A stretch of 64,000 nt of DNA from UPXZ01 sp964634605 (GTDB lineage: Bacteria; Bacteroidota; Bacteroidia; Bacteroidales; Paludibacteraceae): positions 1 through 64,000 of the forward strand of contig CAZWLJ010000001.1 in NCBI GenBank assembly GCA_964634605.1, in the 5' to 3' direction. Made by a program: the position numbers and the translations under genes. Positions 33,462-41,611 of the stretch are shown piece after piece. The notes under the pieces were generated by a model, which searched no databases, was not told the origin of the DNA, and saw nothing but the letters and a program-made list of their open reading frames with translations. Within the stretch, counting starts at the first letter, position 1. Each line of letters opens with the position of its first letter.

Positions 33462-36136
33462 ATGAAAAAACTGATTTTTTGCCTGGCGCTATCCTGTTTT
33501 GGATATCATGGCTTATTGTTCTCGCAGAATTATGAACAAACTCAAAAAATTCTTGAAGCAAAATACAGTTACGTCAGTTACGATAAAGAAAACAATTGCT
33601 TCGAGGTAGGGCTGAATGGTAAAAAAGGTATATGTGATTTGAAAGGAAAAGAAATCATCACTCCCAATAAATACACGTATATAAATACATATTATGCAAA
33701 GGATGGCTATTTCACAGTAAAGATAGGCGATAAAGCGGGTTTATGTGACTTAACCGGAAAAGAAATNNNNNNNNNNNNNNNNNNNNNNNNNNNNNNNNNN
33801 NNNNNNNNNNNNNNNNNNNNNNNNNNNNNNNNNNNNNNNNNNNNNNNNNNNNNNNNNNNNNNNNNNTCACAGTAAAGATAGGCGATAAAGCGGGTTTATG
33901 TGACTTAACCGGAAAAGAAATCATCTCTCCTGATAAATATACGTATATTAGTACATATTATGCAAAGGATGGCTATTTCACAGTAAATATAGGCGATAAA
34001 GCGGGTTTATGTGACTTAACCGGAAAAGAAATTATCTCTCCTGATAAATATACAGACATTTATACTTCTTATCTGGAATATGGCTATTTCGAAATCAAAT
34101 CAGGCGATAAAACTGGCCTGTCAGACTTAACAGGGAAAGTGATAATCAATCCGGACAAATACACATCTGTAGGATTGGCAGACAGCTACTTCCCTGTATT
34201 TATAAATGACAAAAGAGGCGCGTGTGATTTGAAAGGAAATGAGGTTGTACCATGTCGGTTTTCAGAAATTAAATATGATTTCTACGAAAAGAAGTTTATG
34301 GTAAAGGAGAAAAAAACGGATACAAATTACATTGTTTATTCAGATTACACACCCGACAATCTTCATCAAACAACAGAACAAAGCAAAGCCACGGTAAATA
34401 CCATTCAAAACAGGTATAAAACGGATAAAATTGCTTACCATTTTCACTCGGCTGCAAACGGTTATTACAGTGTAAAAGTAAATGATAAAGAAGGTATTTG
34501 TGACTTAAACGGAAGAGAACTAATGGCTCCCGACAAATATAATTCGGTGATTTACTATAAAAAAGATGGGTATTACAACCTTATGAGCGGTGATAAAGCA
34601 GGAGTCTGCGACTTATCGGGCAAAGTAATTATTACTCCGGATAAATATAACACTGTATATAAGTCCGGAGATTGTTATACGGTAGTGAAAGGTGATAAGA
34701 TGGGTTTATGTGATCTGAAAGGCAAAGAAATTATCTCTCCGGTGAAATATAACACAGTTTATAAAGCTGGAGATTATTATATGGTGAAGATAGGCGATAA
34801 GATGGGTTTATGCGATCTGAAAGGCAAAGAAATTATCTCTCCGGTGAAATATACGGATATAAACACATATTGTGTTAAGGATGGTTTTTACGAGGTCAAG
34901 AGAGGTGATAAAATGGGTCTGTTAGACTTAACAGGCAAAGAAATTATCTCTCCAACTAAATATACCGATATTAGTACATATTACGTTAAGGATGGCTATT
35001 ACCAGGTCAAAACAGGCGATAAGATGGGTCTGTTAGACTTAACCGGAAAGGAAATTATCACTCCGGATAAATATACGGAGATAGCTACATATACCGTTAA
35101 GGATGGCTATTACCAGGTCAAAACAGGCAATAAGATGGGTCTGTTAGATTTAACCGGAAAAGAGATTATTCCATGTAAATATGATCTGATTGTATTGCAT
35201 GGTGGTTATTTTGGTGTAGAATTAAACGAAAAAAAAGGAGCCTGTGACTTAACCGGAAAAGAGGTAATTCCATGTGTATATGATGAAGTTTTACTTTTAG
35301 ATTCTTATTACAGAGTAAGCTTAAGGGGAAAACTGGGAGCTCGCGACTTAACAGGGAAAGAGTTAGTTCCCTGCGAGTATCAAAATCTGATCTATTTACA
35401 GGGAGAATTTAAGTATGAAAACTCATCCGGCAACTGGGTGCCTGTTGGAAGTTCTGATGTTTTGACCGAAAAAAGCGTTTCGTCAGATTCAGGAGTGACA
35501 ACTTCAGCGACTTCATTACCGGAATTTACCGAAGAATACCCGCTTTTCTTTCTGAATAAAAATTATGTTATGCAAAGTTCAGATTACTCCAAAATGCATA
35601 TGGTCGGTTTTTCAGGAGAGGAAGATTTTCTGTATATGGTCTTTGATGCTCGTACCGGATCGGAGATTGGCAGACAATATGGTGATTTCACGCATCAGAA
35701 TGGCCATATCAAAATAGCATTTACGGATAATTCTGTTTCGGAATTTGAAATTAAAATGATAAACCAAAACAAAATTAGCTTACTGTTTGCGGGTACAACA
35801 ACCCCGGTAATATATGCTGTAGCATTGAGTTCCGATGATTTGTTTTCGGCAAACGCTGCACAGTACTGGGGAAACCAGAACAATTCACAACAAAGTACCT
35901 ATCAGCCTTTCCAGCAACCTCAACAGCAATATCAGCAGAAAGTCACCCAAAGAGTAGTGTGTACAAGTTGTAGCGGTACGGGAAAAAAATGTATATTAAA
36001 AACGGTTCCTACTTACGGAACCCATTCGAATGTGAAGCATCGGTGTACGACCTGCAATGAGTTACTGGGTCATGGCATTGTTCATGTTCAGCAACGATGT
36101 TCTGCCTGCCAGGGCAAGGGTTATATTGAAAGATAA
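33462..36136 (+). CDS. Exported WG-repeat protein with C-terminal DnaJ-type zinc-finger motif (interrupted by assembly gap)
   Basis: Starts MKKLIFCLALS (signal peptide about 1-22). It is followed by about fifteen or more 37-residue units of the type GDKxGLCDLTGKEIIxPDKY, the WG/KWG repeat family, which forms a beta-rich solenoid or propeller. Adjacent units are nearly identical in DNA. After a linker (about 35.4-35.9 kb) comes a Cys-rich end: CTSCSGTGKKC, CTTC, CSACQGKGY, as in DnaJ zinc fingers. 100 N (33767-33866) interrupt the frame. If the identical 55-bp flanks are merged the frame is continuous at 839 residues. Function unknown. No ordinary start codon is needed at 34139. Confidence 0.85.
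33767..33866. other. Assembly gap of 100 N inside the WG-repeat gene
   Basis: Exactly 100 N. The 55 bases before it (33712-33766) are identical to the 55 bases after it (33867-33921). The gap size is therefore a placeholder, and the number of 111-bp WG units is not reliable here. Confidence 0.95.
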
Positions 36137-36586
36137 TCACCCCGCTGCCGCGCGATTGTAGCGTGGTAAGTAAAGTTGAATTGAGATTGTATCACGCAGA
36201 AAGCGTAGGGTATAGCCATCTGTTGGCCGTCACCATAAAAAACAACAATTTCGCATAGGAGAAATTCCTCAAACATGGGACTCGCTCCGTTCAATAAAAT
36301 CCGGACTTCAACGAACGATTACTTATTACAATGGATTACGAAACGGGAAATCATAACGGAGTAAAACAAATAAACGCAATTGACTGGTTGTTAGACAATA
36401 GACGCAGTTGAAAAAACAAAATGGCGAACGCCTGATACTCGTCTCGGTCGTTATGTTTCATAACATAAGAATAAATAATCAACTTTCAGGTTATCCGTTC
36501 ATTTCACCGGCATTCAGTTGCCGCGGATTCCTTGTTGAGGATGAAAAAAAATCCGTACATTTGTGTTTTAATAATAACGTACAAAT
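36137..36586. other. Intergenic with repeated motifs and gene remnants
   Basis: 450 bp. It contains the second GCTGCCGCGCGAT (36144-36156) and the 16-mer AATAAATAATCAACTT (36470-36485), which also lies at 32205-32220. A small hairpin GTTATG-TTT-CATAAC lies at about 36450-36464. Short frames such as one starting at 36331 look like remnants and have no recognisable family. The promoter of the cyclophilin gene is at the right end. Confidence 0.5.
36532..36563 (+). promoter_or_regulatory. Promoter of the cyclophilin gene
   Basis: TTG at 36532-36534 or 36535-36537, spacer 21 or 18 bp, then TACATTTG (36556-36563). It lies 23 bp before the ATG. Confidence 0.6.
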
Positions 36587-37024
36587 ATGAAAAAAGCAAT
36601 TATTACCACAGCAAAAGGAGCCATGAAAATAGAATTTTATGAAAAAGATGCTCCGAATACAGTCAAGAATTTCTGCGATCTGGCCGAAAAAGGATTCTAC
36701 AATGGTCTTACCTTTCACCGTGTAATCCCTGATTTTATTATTCAGGGCGGTTGTCCGATAGGAAACGGCGCAGGCGGCCCCGGTTATAAAATCGACTGCG
36801 AACTGGATGGCGACAATCAGTATCACGACCGTGGCGTGCTTTCGATGGCGCATGCCGGAAGAAATACCGGAGGTTCGCAGTTCTTTATTTGCCACAGCCG
36901 CCGTAATACTTCGCATCTGGATCGTCATCATACCTGTTTTGGCCGCGTGATGGAAGGTCTTGAAGTGATTGATGCCATTCGCCAGGGCGATGTGATGGAA
37001 AAAGTTGAAATTATCGAAGAATAA
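36587..37024 (+). CDS. Cyclophilin-type peptidylprolyl isomerase
   Basis: A 145-residue single-domain cyclophilin without signal peptide, so cytoplasmic. Active-site segments are present: FHRVIPDFIIQGG (catalytic arginine in FHRV), GGSQFFI and the final FGRVMEG. It speeds cis-trans isomerisation of X-Pro bonds during folding. Own promoter and terminator indicate a monocistronic unit. It is similar in size to PpiB but shorter by about 20 residues. Confidence 0.93.
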   Translation: MKKAIITTAKGAMKIEFYEKDAPNTVKNFCDLAEKGFYNGLTFHRVIPDFIIQGGCPIGNGAGGPGYKIDCELDGDNQYHDRGVLSMAHAGRNTGGSQFFICHSRRNTSHLDRHHTCFGRVMEGLEVIDAIRQGDVMEKVEIIEE

Positions 37025-37045
37025 ATTTTATCGTACTCAACCCGG

Positions 37046-37076
37046 AAAAGCGACTGTTTTTGAGTCGCTTTTTTTG
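37046..37076 (+). terminator. Intrinsic terminator of the cyclophilin gene
   Basis: AAGCGACT (37048-37055) pairs with AGTCGCTT (37063-37070) around 7 nt, followed by a T-run. Confidence 0.88.
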
Positions 37077-37449
37077 TGCTTTTTCGATTGCTGTGCTGCT
37101 TTAGCGGTGAAGGTTCCCGGTTCAGATTTGAAGCGCTGAGATTCAGAGCATTTACGATGCGCAGAATCATCACTGTACCCACCCGAAAGGACATCTGCAT
37201 GGCGGCTGATTTCGCGGCTGACAACTGATTTTCCATGATTTATAACAAGGGCAGTCTTACTTTACGGATACCCGCTTTGCAAACCGGAGCAAATAATCTA
37301 TCTTTGTTCTTCAGATTGAATGACCAGTAAATGTCAACTTTGACCGGCAGGGAATACAAGTGTTTTTCCTCCAGGCTCAGAAAAAAATCAATCCTGAAAT
37401 GCCTGCAAAGCTGCATTTACTAACTGAACTTTCAAAAAAATATAAAAAA

Positions 37450-37839
37450 ATGAAGAAACTATTGTTTATCATTATTGTACTGGTGGCTACAGCAGGTTGT
37501 GACAATAATGACATGGACATTAAGACATTAAACGGAGTATGGGTTGAAACAGTTCATAAAACAGACACATTAATATTCGACAATCAGTTGTCCTTTCTGA
37601 TTCTGAACAGAGGAACTGAAATGAGGAACGGTTATGTATTACCAAAATACAATTCAGGACCGTATATGTTCGAAACAGAAAAAGACAGTATTTCATTACA
37701 CTGGGCTGCATCGAGTTCCCTGAGTTCATATAAATATTATTTTAAACCGGACTTCAAAAAGAAGGAAATCAGAATCGGAAATTTTTTTGATGAAAATATT
37801 AATGCTGGTGTAATACTGACTTTCAAAAAGGTTCAATAA
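37450..37839 (+). CDS. Small lipoprotein, unknown function
   Basis: 129 residues from the ATG at 37450. An upstream in-frame Met (37360) would bury the signal peptide and is rejected. The lipobox is TAGC (C17). The mature part starts NGVWVETVHKTDTLIFDNQ and reads like a small lipocalin-like beta barrel. The same opening is found in many Bacteroidota lipoproteins of unknown role. It stands alone between the cyclophilin and xylanase genes. Confidence 0.65.
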   Translation: MKKLLFIIIVLVATAGCDNNDMDIKTLNGVWVETVHKTDTLIFDNQLSFLILNRGTEMRNGYVLPKYNSGPYMFETEKDSISLHWAASSSLSSYKYYFKPDFKKKEIRIGNFFDENINAGVILTFKKVQ

Positions 37840-37999
37840 GCAACTCAATACCGAAAAATGGATTCTGAAATCTGCGAAATTTGCTGGTAGGATTATGTAC
37901 CACCGCTGCTGGATTATTCGTGGCGGTGCAATCAACCCGTCAGCGGGAAGAAGCACGGGACAGGCAATGAAAATTTTTAAACTACATAATTGAAAGGAA

Positions 38000-38743
38000 A
38001 TGAAAATGAAAAAACACAATTTGCAAACTCTGAAAATGACCTTTGGATTTATGGTCCTTGCTGTTCTGCTCAATTCATGTTCGCAGTTACTGTGTATCAA
38101 ACCCGGCTCGGATCAGCTCGAAGGGGTGAAAGATGGTTACCGGTACGAACTCTGGAATCAGTACTCAAAAGGGCAGGCATGCATGACTTTGGGCAAGGGA
38201 GCATTATTCAGCGGTGAATGGAAGGATGTGGAAAACTACCTTTCGCGGCGCGGGCTGAATTATGATAAAACCCTGAAACACCACGAAATAGGTAACTTCA
38301 GGGCTGTTTATAATTGCGATTACAGGCCCTCCCGTGAAAAAGGGGGAAATTCTTATCTGTCGGTTTACGGTTGGACTGTTGATCCCCTGGTCGAGTTTTA
38401 TATCATTGAAGACTGGCAAAACTGGATTCCATCCATGGCCGCAGATGCCATACTGAAAGGAACCCTGTCGGCAAACGGCAGTATATATGACATCTATGAA
38501 TACACCCGGGTAAACCAGCCTTCGATCGTTGGAATCACTACATTCAGGCAGTATTTCAGTATCCGGAGAGATAAAAGGCAAAACGGCACCATTGACATTT
38601 CGGAACATTTCAATAAATGGGAGTCGCTGGGGCTTCAACTGGGCAAAATGCATGAAGTTTCCTTTGTCGTGGAAGGGTATCATAACAGCGGAAAATTTAA
38701 TTTTAAGGAACTGGAAATTACAGCCGAAAAGATTAATCCGTGA
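38000..38743 (+). CDS. GH11 endo-1,4-beta-xylanase, lipoprotein form
   Basis: 247 residues with lipoprotein signal (C27 in LLNSC). The mature domain is a family 11 glycoside hydrolase jelly roll: LWNQYSKGQACMTLGKGALFSGEW, then SVYGWTVDPLVEFYIIEDW with nucleophile E132, NQPSIVGITTFRQYFSIRR, HFNKWESLGL, and acid/base E225 in VVEGYHNSG. Both catalytic glutamates are in place. Family members cut the xylan backbone; here it should be tethered to the outer membrane. It lies alone, not in a polysaccharide utilisation locus. The Met two codons later (38006) is an alternative start. Confidence 0.88.
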   Translation: MKMKKHNLQTLKMTFGFMVLAVLLNSCSQLLCIKPGSDQLEGVKDGYRYELWNQYSKGQACMTLGKGALFSGEWKDVENYLSRRGLNYDKTLKHHEIGNFRAVYNCDYRPSREKGGNSYLSVYGWTVDPLVEFYIIEDWQNWIPSMAADAILKGTLSANGSIYDIYEYTRVNQPSIVGITTFRQYFSIRRDKRQNGTIDISEHFNKWESLGLQLGKMHEVSFVVEGYHNSGKFNFKELEITAEKINP

Positions 38744-38957
38744 AAAATGCGCCTGAATAATAATCCGGCTGAAATTCAGAACACACCACACAATGCCCTC
38801 CCTGAACGCAGATGTACTAAATTCAGAACTCAAAAACGGATCATAAAATATACAAAATCAATAACTGATAAATAAAACCAATACAAACATTTTGCGGGTT
38901 TGGTTGTTTGATAATTTAGAAACATTTTTAATTATCAAACTATAAATCAGATTAACA

Positions 38958-39512
38958 ATGAAACATTTGAAAGTTGGGGTTGTGGTAGGCAGCCTGAGAA
39001 AAGATTCATTCAATAAAAAAACAGCCCTGGCACTTACAGAAGTTGCACCGGAAAATATGAGTTTCGAATTTCTTGAAATAGGTAACCTGGCACTTTACAG
39101 CGAAGACCTGGATCAGACTCCTCCCGCTTCGTGGACAGATTTCAGAAACAAGGTAAACGGTGTTGACGCGTTGCTCTTTGTAACCCCCGAATACAACCGT
39201 TCGGTTCCGGGTGTGCTCAAAAACGCGCTCGATGTAGCTTCGCGTCCGTGGGGACAAAGCGTATGGGGCGGTAAACCGGCTGCTGTGGTAAGCGTTACCA
39301 TTGGCACAACGGGAGCTTTCGGCGCCAATCATCACCTGCGTCAAACGCTGGCATTCCTCAACATGCCCGTGCTGGCTCAACCCGAAGCTTACATCAGCAA
39401 CGCCATGAGCCTCTACGATGCCGAAGGAAAACTCACCGACGAAAGCACAAAAGAATTCTTCGGACGATTCATGCAGGCATTTGCCGCACACGCTGAAATC
39501 AACCTGGCTTAA
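38958..39512 (+). CDS. NADPH-dependent FMN reductase family protein
   Basis: 184 residues of the flavodoxin-like NADPH-dependent FMN/quinone/chromate reductase family. The FMN phosphate-binding loop is GSLRKDSFNKK (12-22), and PEYNRSVPGVLKNALDVAS (about 77-95) is the family signature. It is cytoplasmic and probably reduces quinones or azo/metal compounds; the natural substrate is not defined. It is monocistronic, with an A/T-rich upstream region and a hairpin terminator. Confidence 0.92.
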   Translation: MKHLKVGVVVGSLRKDSFNKKTALALTEVAPENMSFEFLEIGNLALYSEDLDQTPPASWTDFRNKVNGVDALLFVTPEYNRSVPGVLKNALDVASRPWGQSVWGGKPAAVVSVTIGTTGAFGANHHLRQTLAFLNMPVLAQPEAYISNAMSLYDAEGKLTDESTKEFFGRFMQAFAAHAEINLA

Positions 39513-39552
39513 CCCATCGGTTTTTATATTTCATCTAAAAGTACTACTTTTG

Positions 39553-39592
39553 ACTTCCTGTTTCTGAAAAGAAGCGGGAAGTTTTGTTTTTT
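39553..39592 (+). terminator. Intrinsic terminator of the FMN reductase gene
   Basis: ACTTCC (39553-39558) pairs with GGAAGT (39577-39582), with an inner partly paired stem, followed by TTTGTTTTTT. Confidence 0.75.
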
Positions 39593-39683
39593 CAGTAAAC
39601 AAGCAGACAAATAAACGTGTAAAATTTAAGCAGTTAATCACCTTAACATCAAGAATATAATTATCAACGAATGTTCTCTTTTA

Positions 39684-39712
39684 AAGTCCCCTCAGGGGGA
39701 TTTAGGGGGCTT
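39684..39712. repeat. CCCCTCAGGGGG dispersed repeat
   Basis: A palindromic AGTCCCCTCAGGGGGATTTA block followed by GGGGGC, closely matching the block at about 25788-25815. It lies 20 bp before aroA. Confidence 0.55.
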
Positions 39713-39731
39713 ATATCTTACAATTACATCC

Positions 39732-41021
39732 ATGGAATCAGCTATCACTCTTGCTCTCAACCCGTCAGGTATCAGCGTAGAAATCAACCTTCCGTCGTCG
39801 AAAAGCATCAGCAACAGGGTTTTGATACTGAATGCGCTTTCGTACAGTCCTTACGATGTGGTCAATCTGTCCGACAGCGACGATACCCGCGTGATGGTTC
39901 AGGTGTTCGACAGCAACAGCACCCATTTTGATGTGGGCGCTGCGGGAACTTCCATGCGTTTCCTCACTGCTTTTCTGGCCAAAACGGTTGGCGAATGGAC
40001 CATTACCGGCAGCGAACGGATGAAGCAGCGCCCCATCCGAATCCTGGTGGAAGCGCTCAATCAGCTGGGCGGCAAAGTGGAATACCTGGAAAACGAAGGA
40101 TTTCCCCCGCTAAAGATTTTCGGCAGCGCCCTCACAGGCGGGGTGACAGAGCTGGATGGCGGGGTGAGCAGCCAGTACATCTCCGCCCTGATGATGATTG
40201 GTCCGTATATGCAGCAGGGACTAAAAATAAAACTCCGGGGAAAAGTGATATCGAAACCCTACATACAGATGACCTCCAGAATGATGGAAGACTACGGCGC
40301 GAAAGTGGATTTCAACGGCAGCGAAATAACCATTGCACCGCAGCACTACACTCCCGTGCGCTTTGAAGTGGAACCGGACTGGTCGGCGGCATCGTACTGG
40401 TACGAAGTGCTGGCGCTTGCCGGTGAGGGAAAAGTGACACTCAAAGGACTGAGAAAGGAAAGCTACCAGGGCGACAGCAAAGTGGCGGCAATATTTGAAT
40501 ACTCAGGCATCAAAACAACCTATACGGACACAGGAGTGGTTCTGACAGTAAACCCGGAACTCAGAACTCAAAACTCAGAACTCAGAACTCAGAACTCAGA
40601 ACTCAAAACTCAGAACTCAGAACTCAGAACTCAAAACTCAGAACTATTTACATACGACTTCACCGATGTTCCCGACCTGGCTCAAACGGTGGTTGTTACC
40701 TGTTGCCTGAAAAATATCCCGTTCGTATTCAGCGGTTTGCAGAGTCTGAAGATAAAGGAGACCAACCGCGTGGCAGCATTGATAAATGAACTGGCTAAAT
40801 TAGGTTACGTGCTTGAAGAACCTGCCGAAGGTGAACTTGCCTGGCACGGAGCAAGATGCATTGCCGAAGAGAATCCGGTCATTGCCACCTACGAGGATCA
40901 TCGCATGGCTATGGCATTTGCTCCTGTGGCATTACTACGCCCGGTTACTATTGAGCATGCCGCCGTAGTGAGCAAATCTTATCCCCGCTTCTGGGATGAC
41001 CTCCTGCTGCTGTCGGAATAA
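39732..41021 (+). CDS. aroA: 3-Phosphoshikimate 1-carboxyvinyltransferase (EPSP synthase)
   Basis: A 429-residue EPSP synthase of the shikimate pathway. The shikimate-3-phosphate site SSKSISNR (about 23-30), GAAGTSMRFL (about 78-87) and the C-terminal TYEDHRMAMAFAP are intact. Between residues 276 and 304 lies an insertion of four heptapeptide copies (S-E-L-R-T-Q-N type), encoded by twelve 7-bp units. It sits between the domain strand ending GVVLTVNPE and the conserved YDFTDVPDLAQT. Without it the protein would be about 400 residues, nearer my expectation for this group. The enzyme may well stay active, as the site lies outside the motifs. Confidence 0.94.
   Translation: MESAITLALNPSGISVEINLPSSKSISNRVLILNALSYSPYDVVNLSDSDDTRVMVQVFDSNSTHFDVGAAGTSMRFLTAFLAKTVGEWTITGSERMKQRPIRILVEALNQLGGKVEYLENEGFPPLKIFGSALTGGVTELDGGVSSQYISALMMIGPYMQQGLKIKLRGKVISKPYIQMTSRMMEDYGAKVDFNGSEITIAPQHYTPVRFEVEPDWSAASYWYEVLALAGEGKVTLKGLRKESYQGDSKVAAIFEYSGIKTTYTDTGVVLTVNPELRTQNSELRTQNSELKTQNSELRTQNSELFTYDFTDVPDLAQTVVVTCCLKNIPFVFSGLQSLKIKETNRVAALINELAKLGYVLEEPAEGELAWHGARCIAEENPVIATYEDHRMAMAFAPVALLRPVTIEHAAVVSKSYPRFWDDLLLLSE
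40557..40646 (+). repeat. Heptanucleotide tandem repeat within aroA
   Basis: Twelve complete units of GAACTCA or AAACTCA (40557-40640), plus a partial one. The unit length of 7 is not a multiple of 3, so only changes by three units keep the frame. Confidence 0.95.
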
Positions 41022-41386
41022 ATACAAACCTCACTCCCGCCCCACCGGAATTCAGGATAAAAGAAATACCTGTTCGTGCAGCTTTGTGCTTTCATGGCTG
41101 GTTTTTGCCACTAAAACACGAAGACTCTGATAATCACAAATGAGTACATAAACTACCAATTTCATGAATGGCACGAATAATATTTACGTACCAAACCCAA
41201 AAGTTGCACCACAAAATCTCTCTCTTCTACGAGAGGGATTACAGGGAGAAACCGGGATTCAGGGTGGAACTTACAAATACAGTGCTGCAATGGTAAACAA
41301 ATCTGTATTCATCCGTTTTTAAGTTAAATACAGTTAATTTTGATAATAAATTTCATCAAAACATGTTTTATAACACAAAAACGTTA
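41022..41386. repeat. Intergenic with diverged copies of dispersed repeats
   Basis: 41060-41190 is a diverged part of the 453-bp repeat (TTCGTGCAGCTTTGTGCTTTC, CACTAAAACACGAAGAC, TTTCATGAATGGCACGAATA). 41218-41275 carries CTCTCTCTTCTACGAGAGGG and related words. No gene or RNA recognised before the promoter at 41387. Confidence 0.6.
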
Positions 41387-41394
41387 TATCTTTG
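41387..41394 (+). promoter_or_regulatory. -7 box of the candidate small RNA
   Basis: TATCTTTG, exact match to TAnnTTTG, followed by CATCGTG. The -33 region has TGTTTT but no exact TTG at the standard spacing. Confidence 0.55.
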
Positions 41395-41400
41395 CATCGT

Positions 41401-41470
41401 GTTTTTCATGGTATTAGATTTAAGGTTAATTGAAGATTGGGTTGTCGTGAGACAACCTTTCTTTTTTTAA
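41401..41470 (+). ncRNA. Candidate small RNA or attenuated leader
   Basis: About 70 nt between a -7 box (41387-41394) and a canonical terminator hairpin (41440-41457 plus T-run). There is no ORF or ribosome-binding site. The stretch TTTCATGGTATTAGATTTAA and following GGTTAA looks like a conserved Bacteroidales leader I have seen before various genes, but I cannot confirm a named family. It could be a stand-alone RNA or a terminated leader for spt, whose own -7 box is 106 bp further on. Confidence 0.5.
41440..41468 (+). terminator. Intrinsic terminator of the candidate small RNA
   Basis: GGTTGTC (41440-41446), loop GTGA, GACAACC (41451-41457), then TTTCTTTTTTT. Confidence 0.9.
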
Positions 41471-41575
41471 AAAAGTCACATAAGCCAATGCCCGTCATAG
41501 TCGTAACTCCGGGAGTTGCATACAAATTTCGGGGAGTTACATTTTCCACAAACATTTTTTTTAAATAAAAAATTG

Positions 41576-41583
41576 TATCTTTG
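41576..41583 (+). promoter_or_regulatory. -7 box of spt
   Basis: TATCTTTG 28 bp before the spt ATG, implying a leader of about 20 nt. No standard TTG found upstream. Confidence 0.5.
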
Positions 41584-41611
41584 CAGCCTGAAAAAAAAAT
41601 AAATACTGCCT

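Noticed and set aside
34139..36136. Separate WG-repeat gene starting at 34139
   Set aside because: The ATA/ATG-like start lies inside a repeat unit; merging the identical flanks of the N gap gives one frame from 33462 with a signal peptide.
31360..37024. Integron gene-cassette array
   Set aside because: Small same-strand genes suggested it, but no integrase and no repeated attC-like structures with R' and R'' core sites were found; two short repeated words are not enough.
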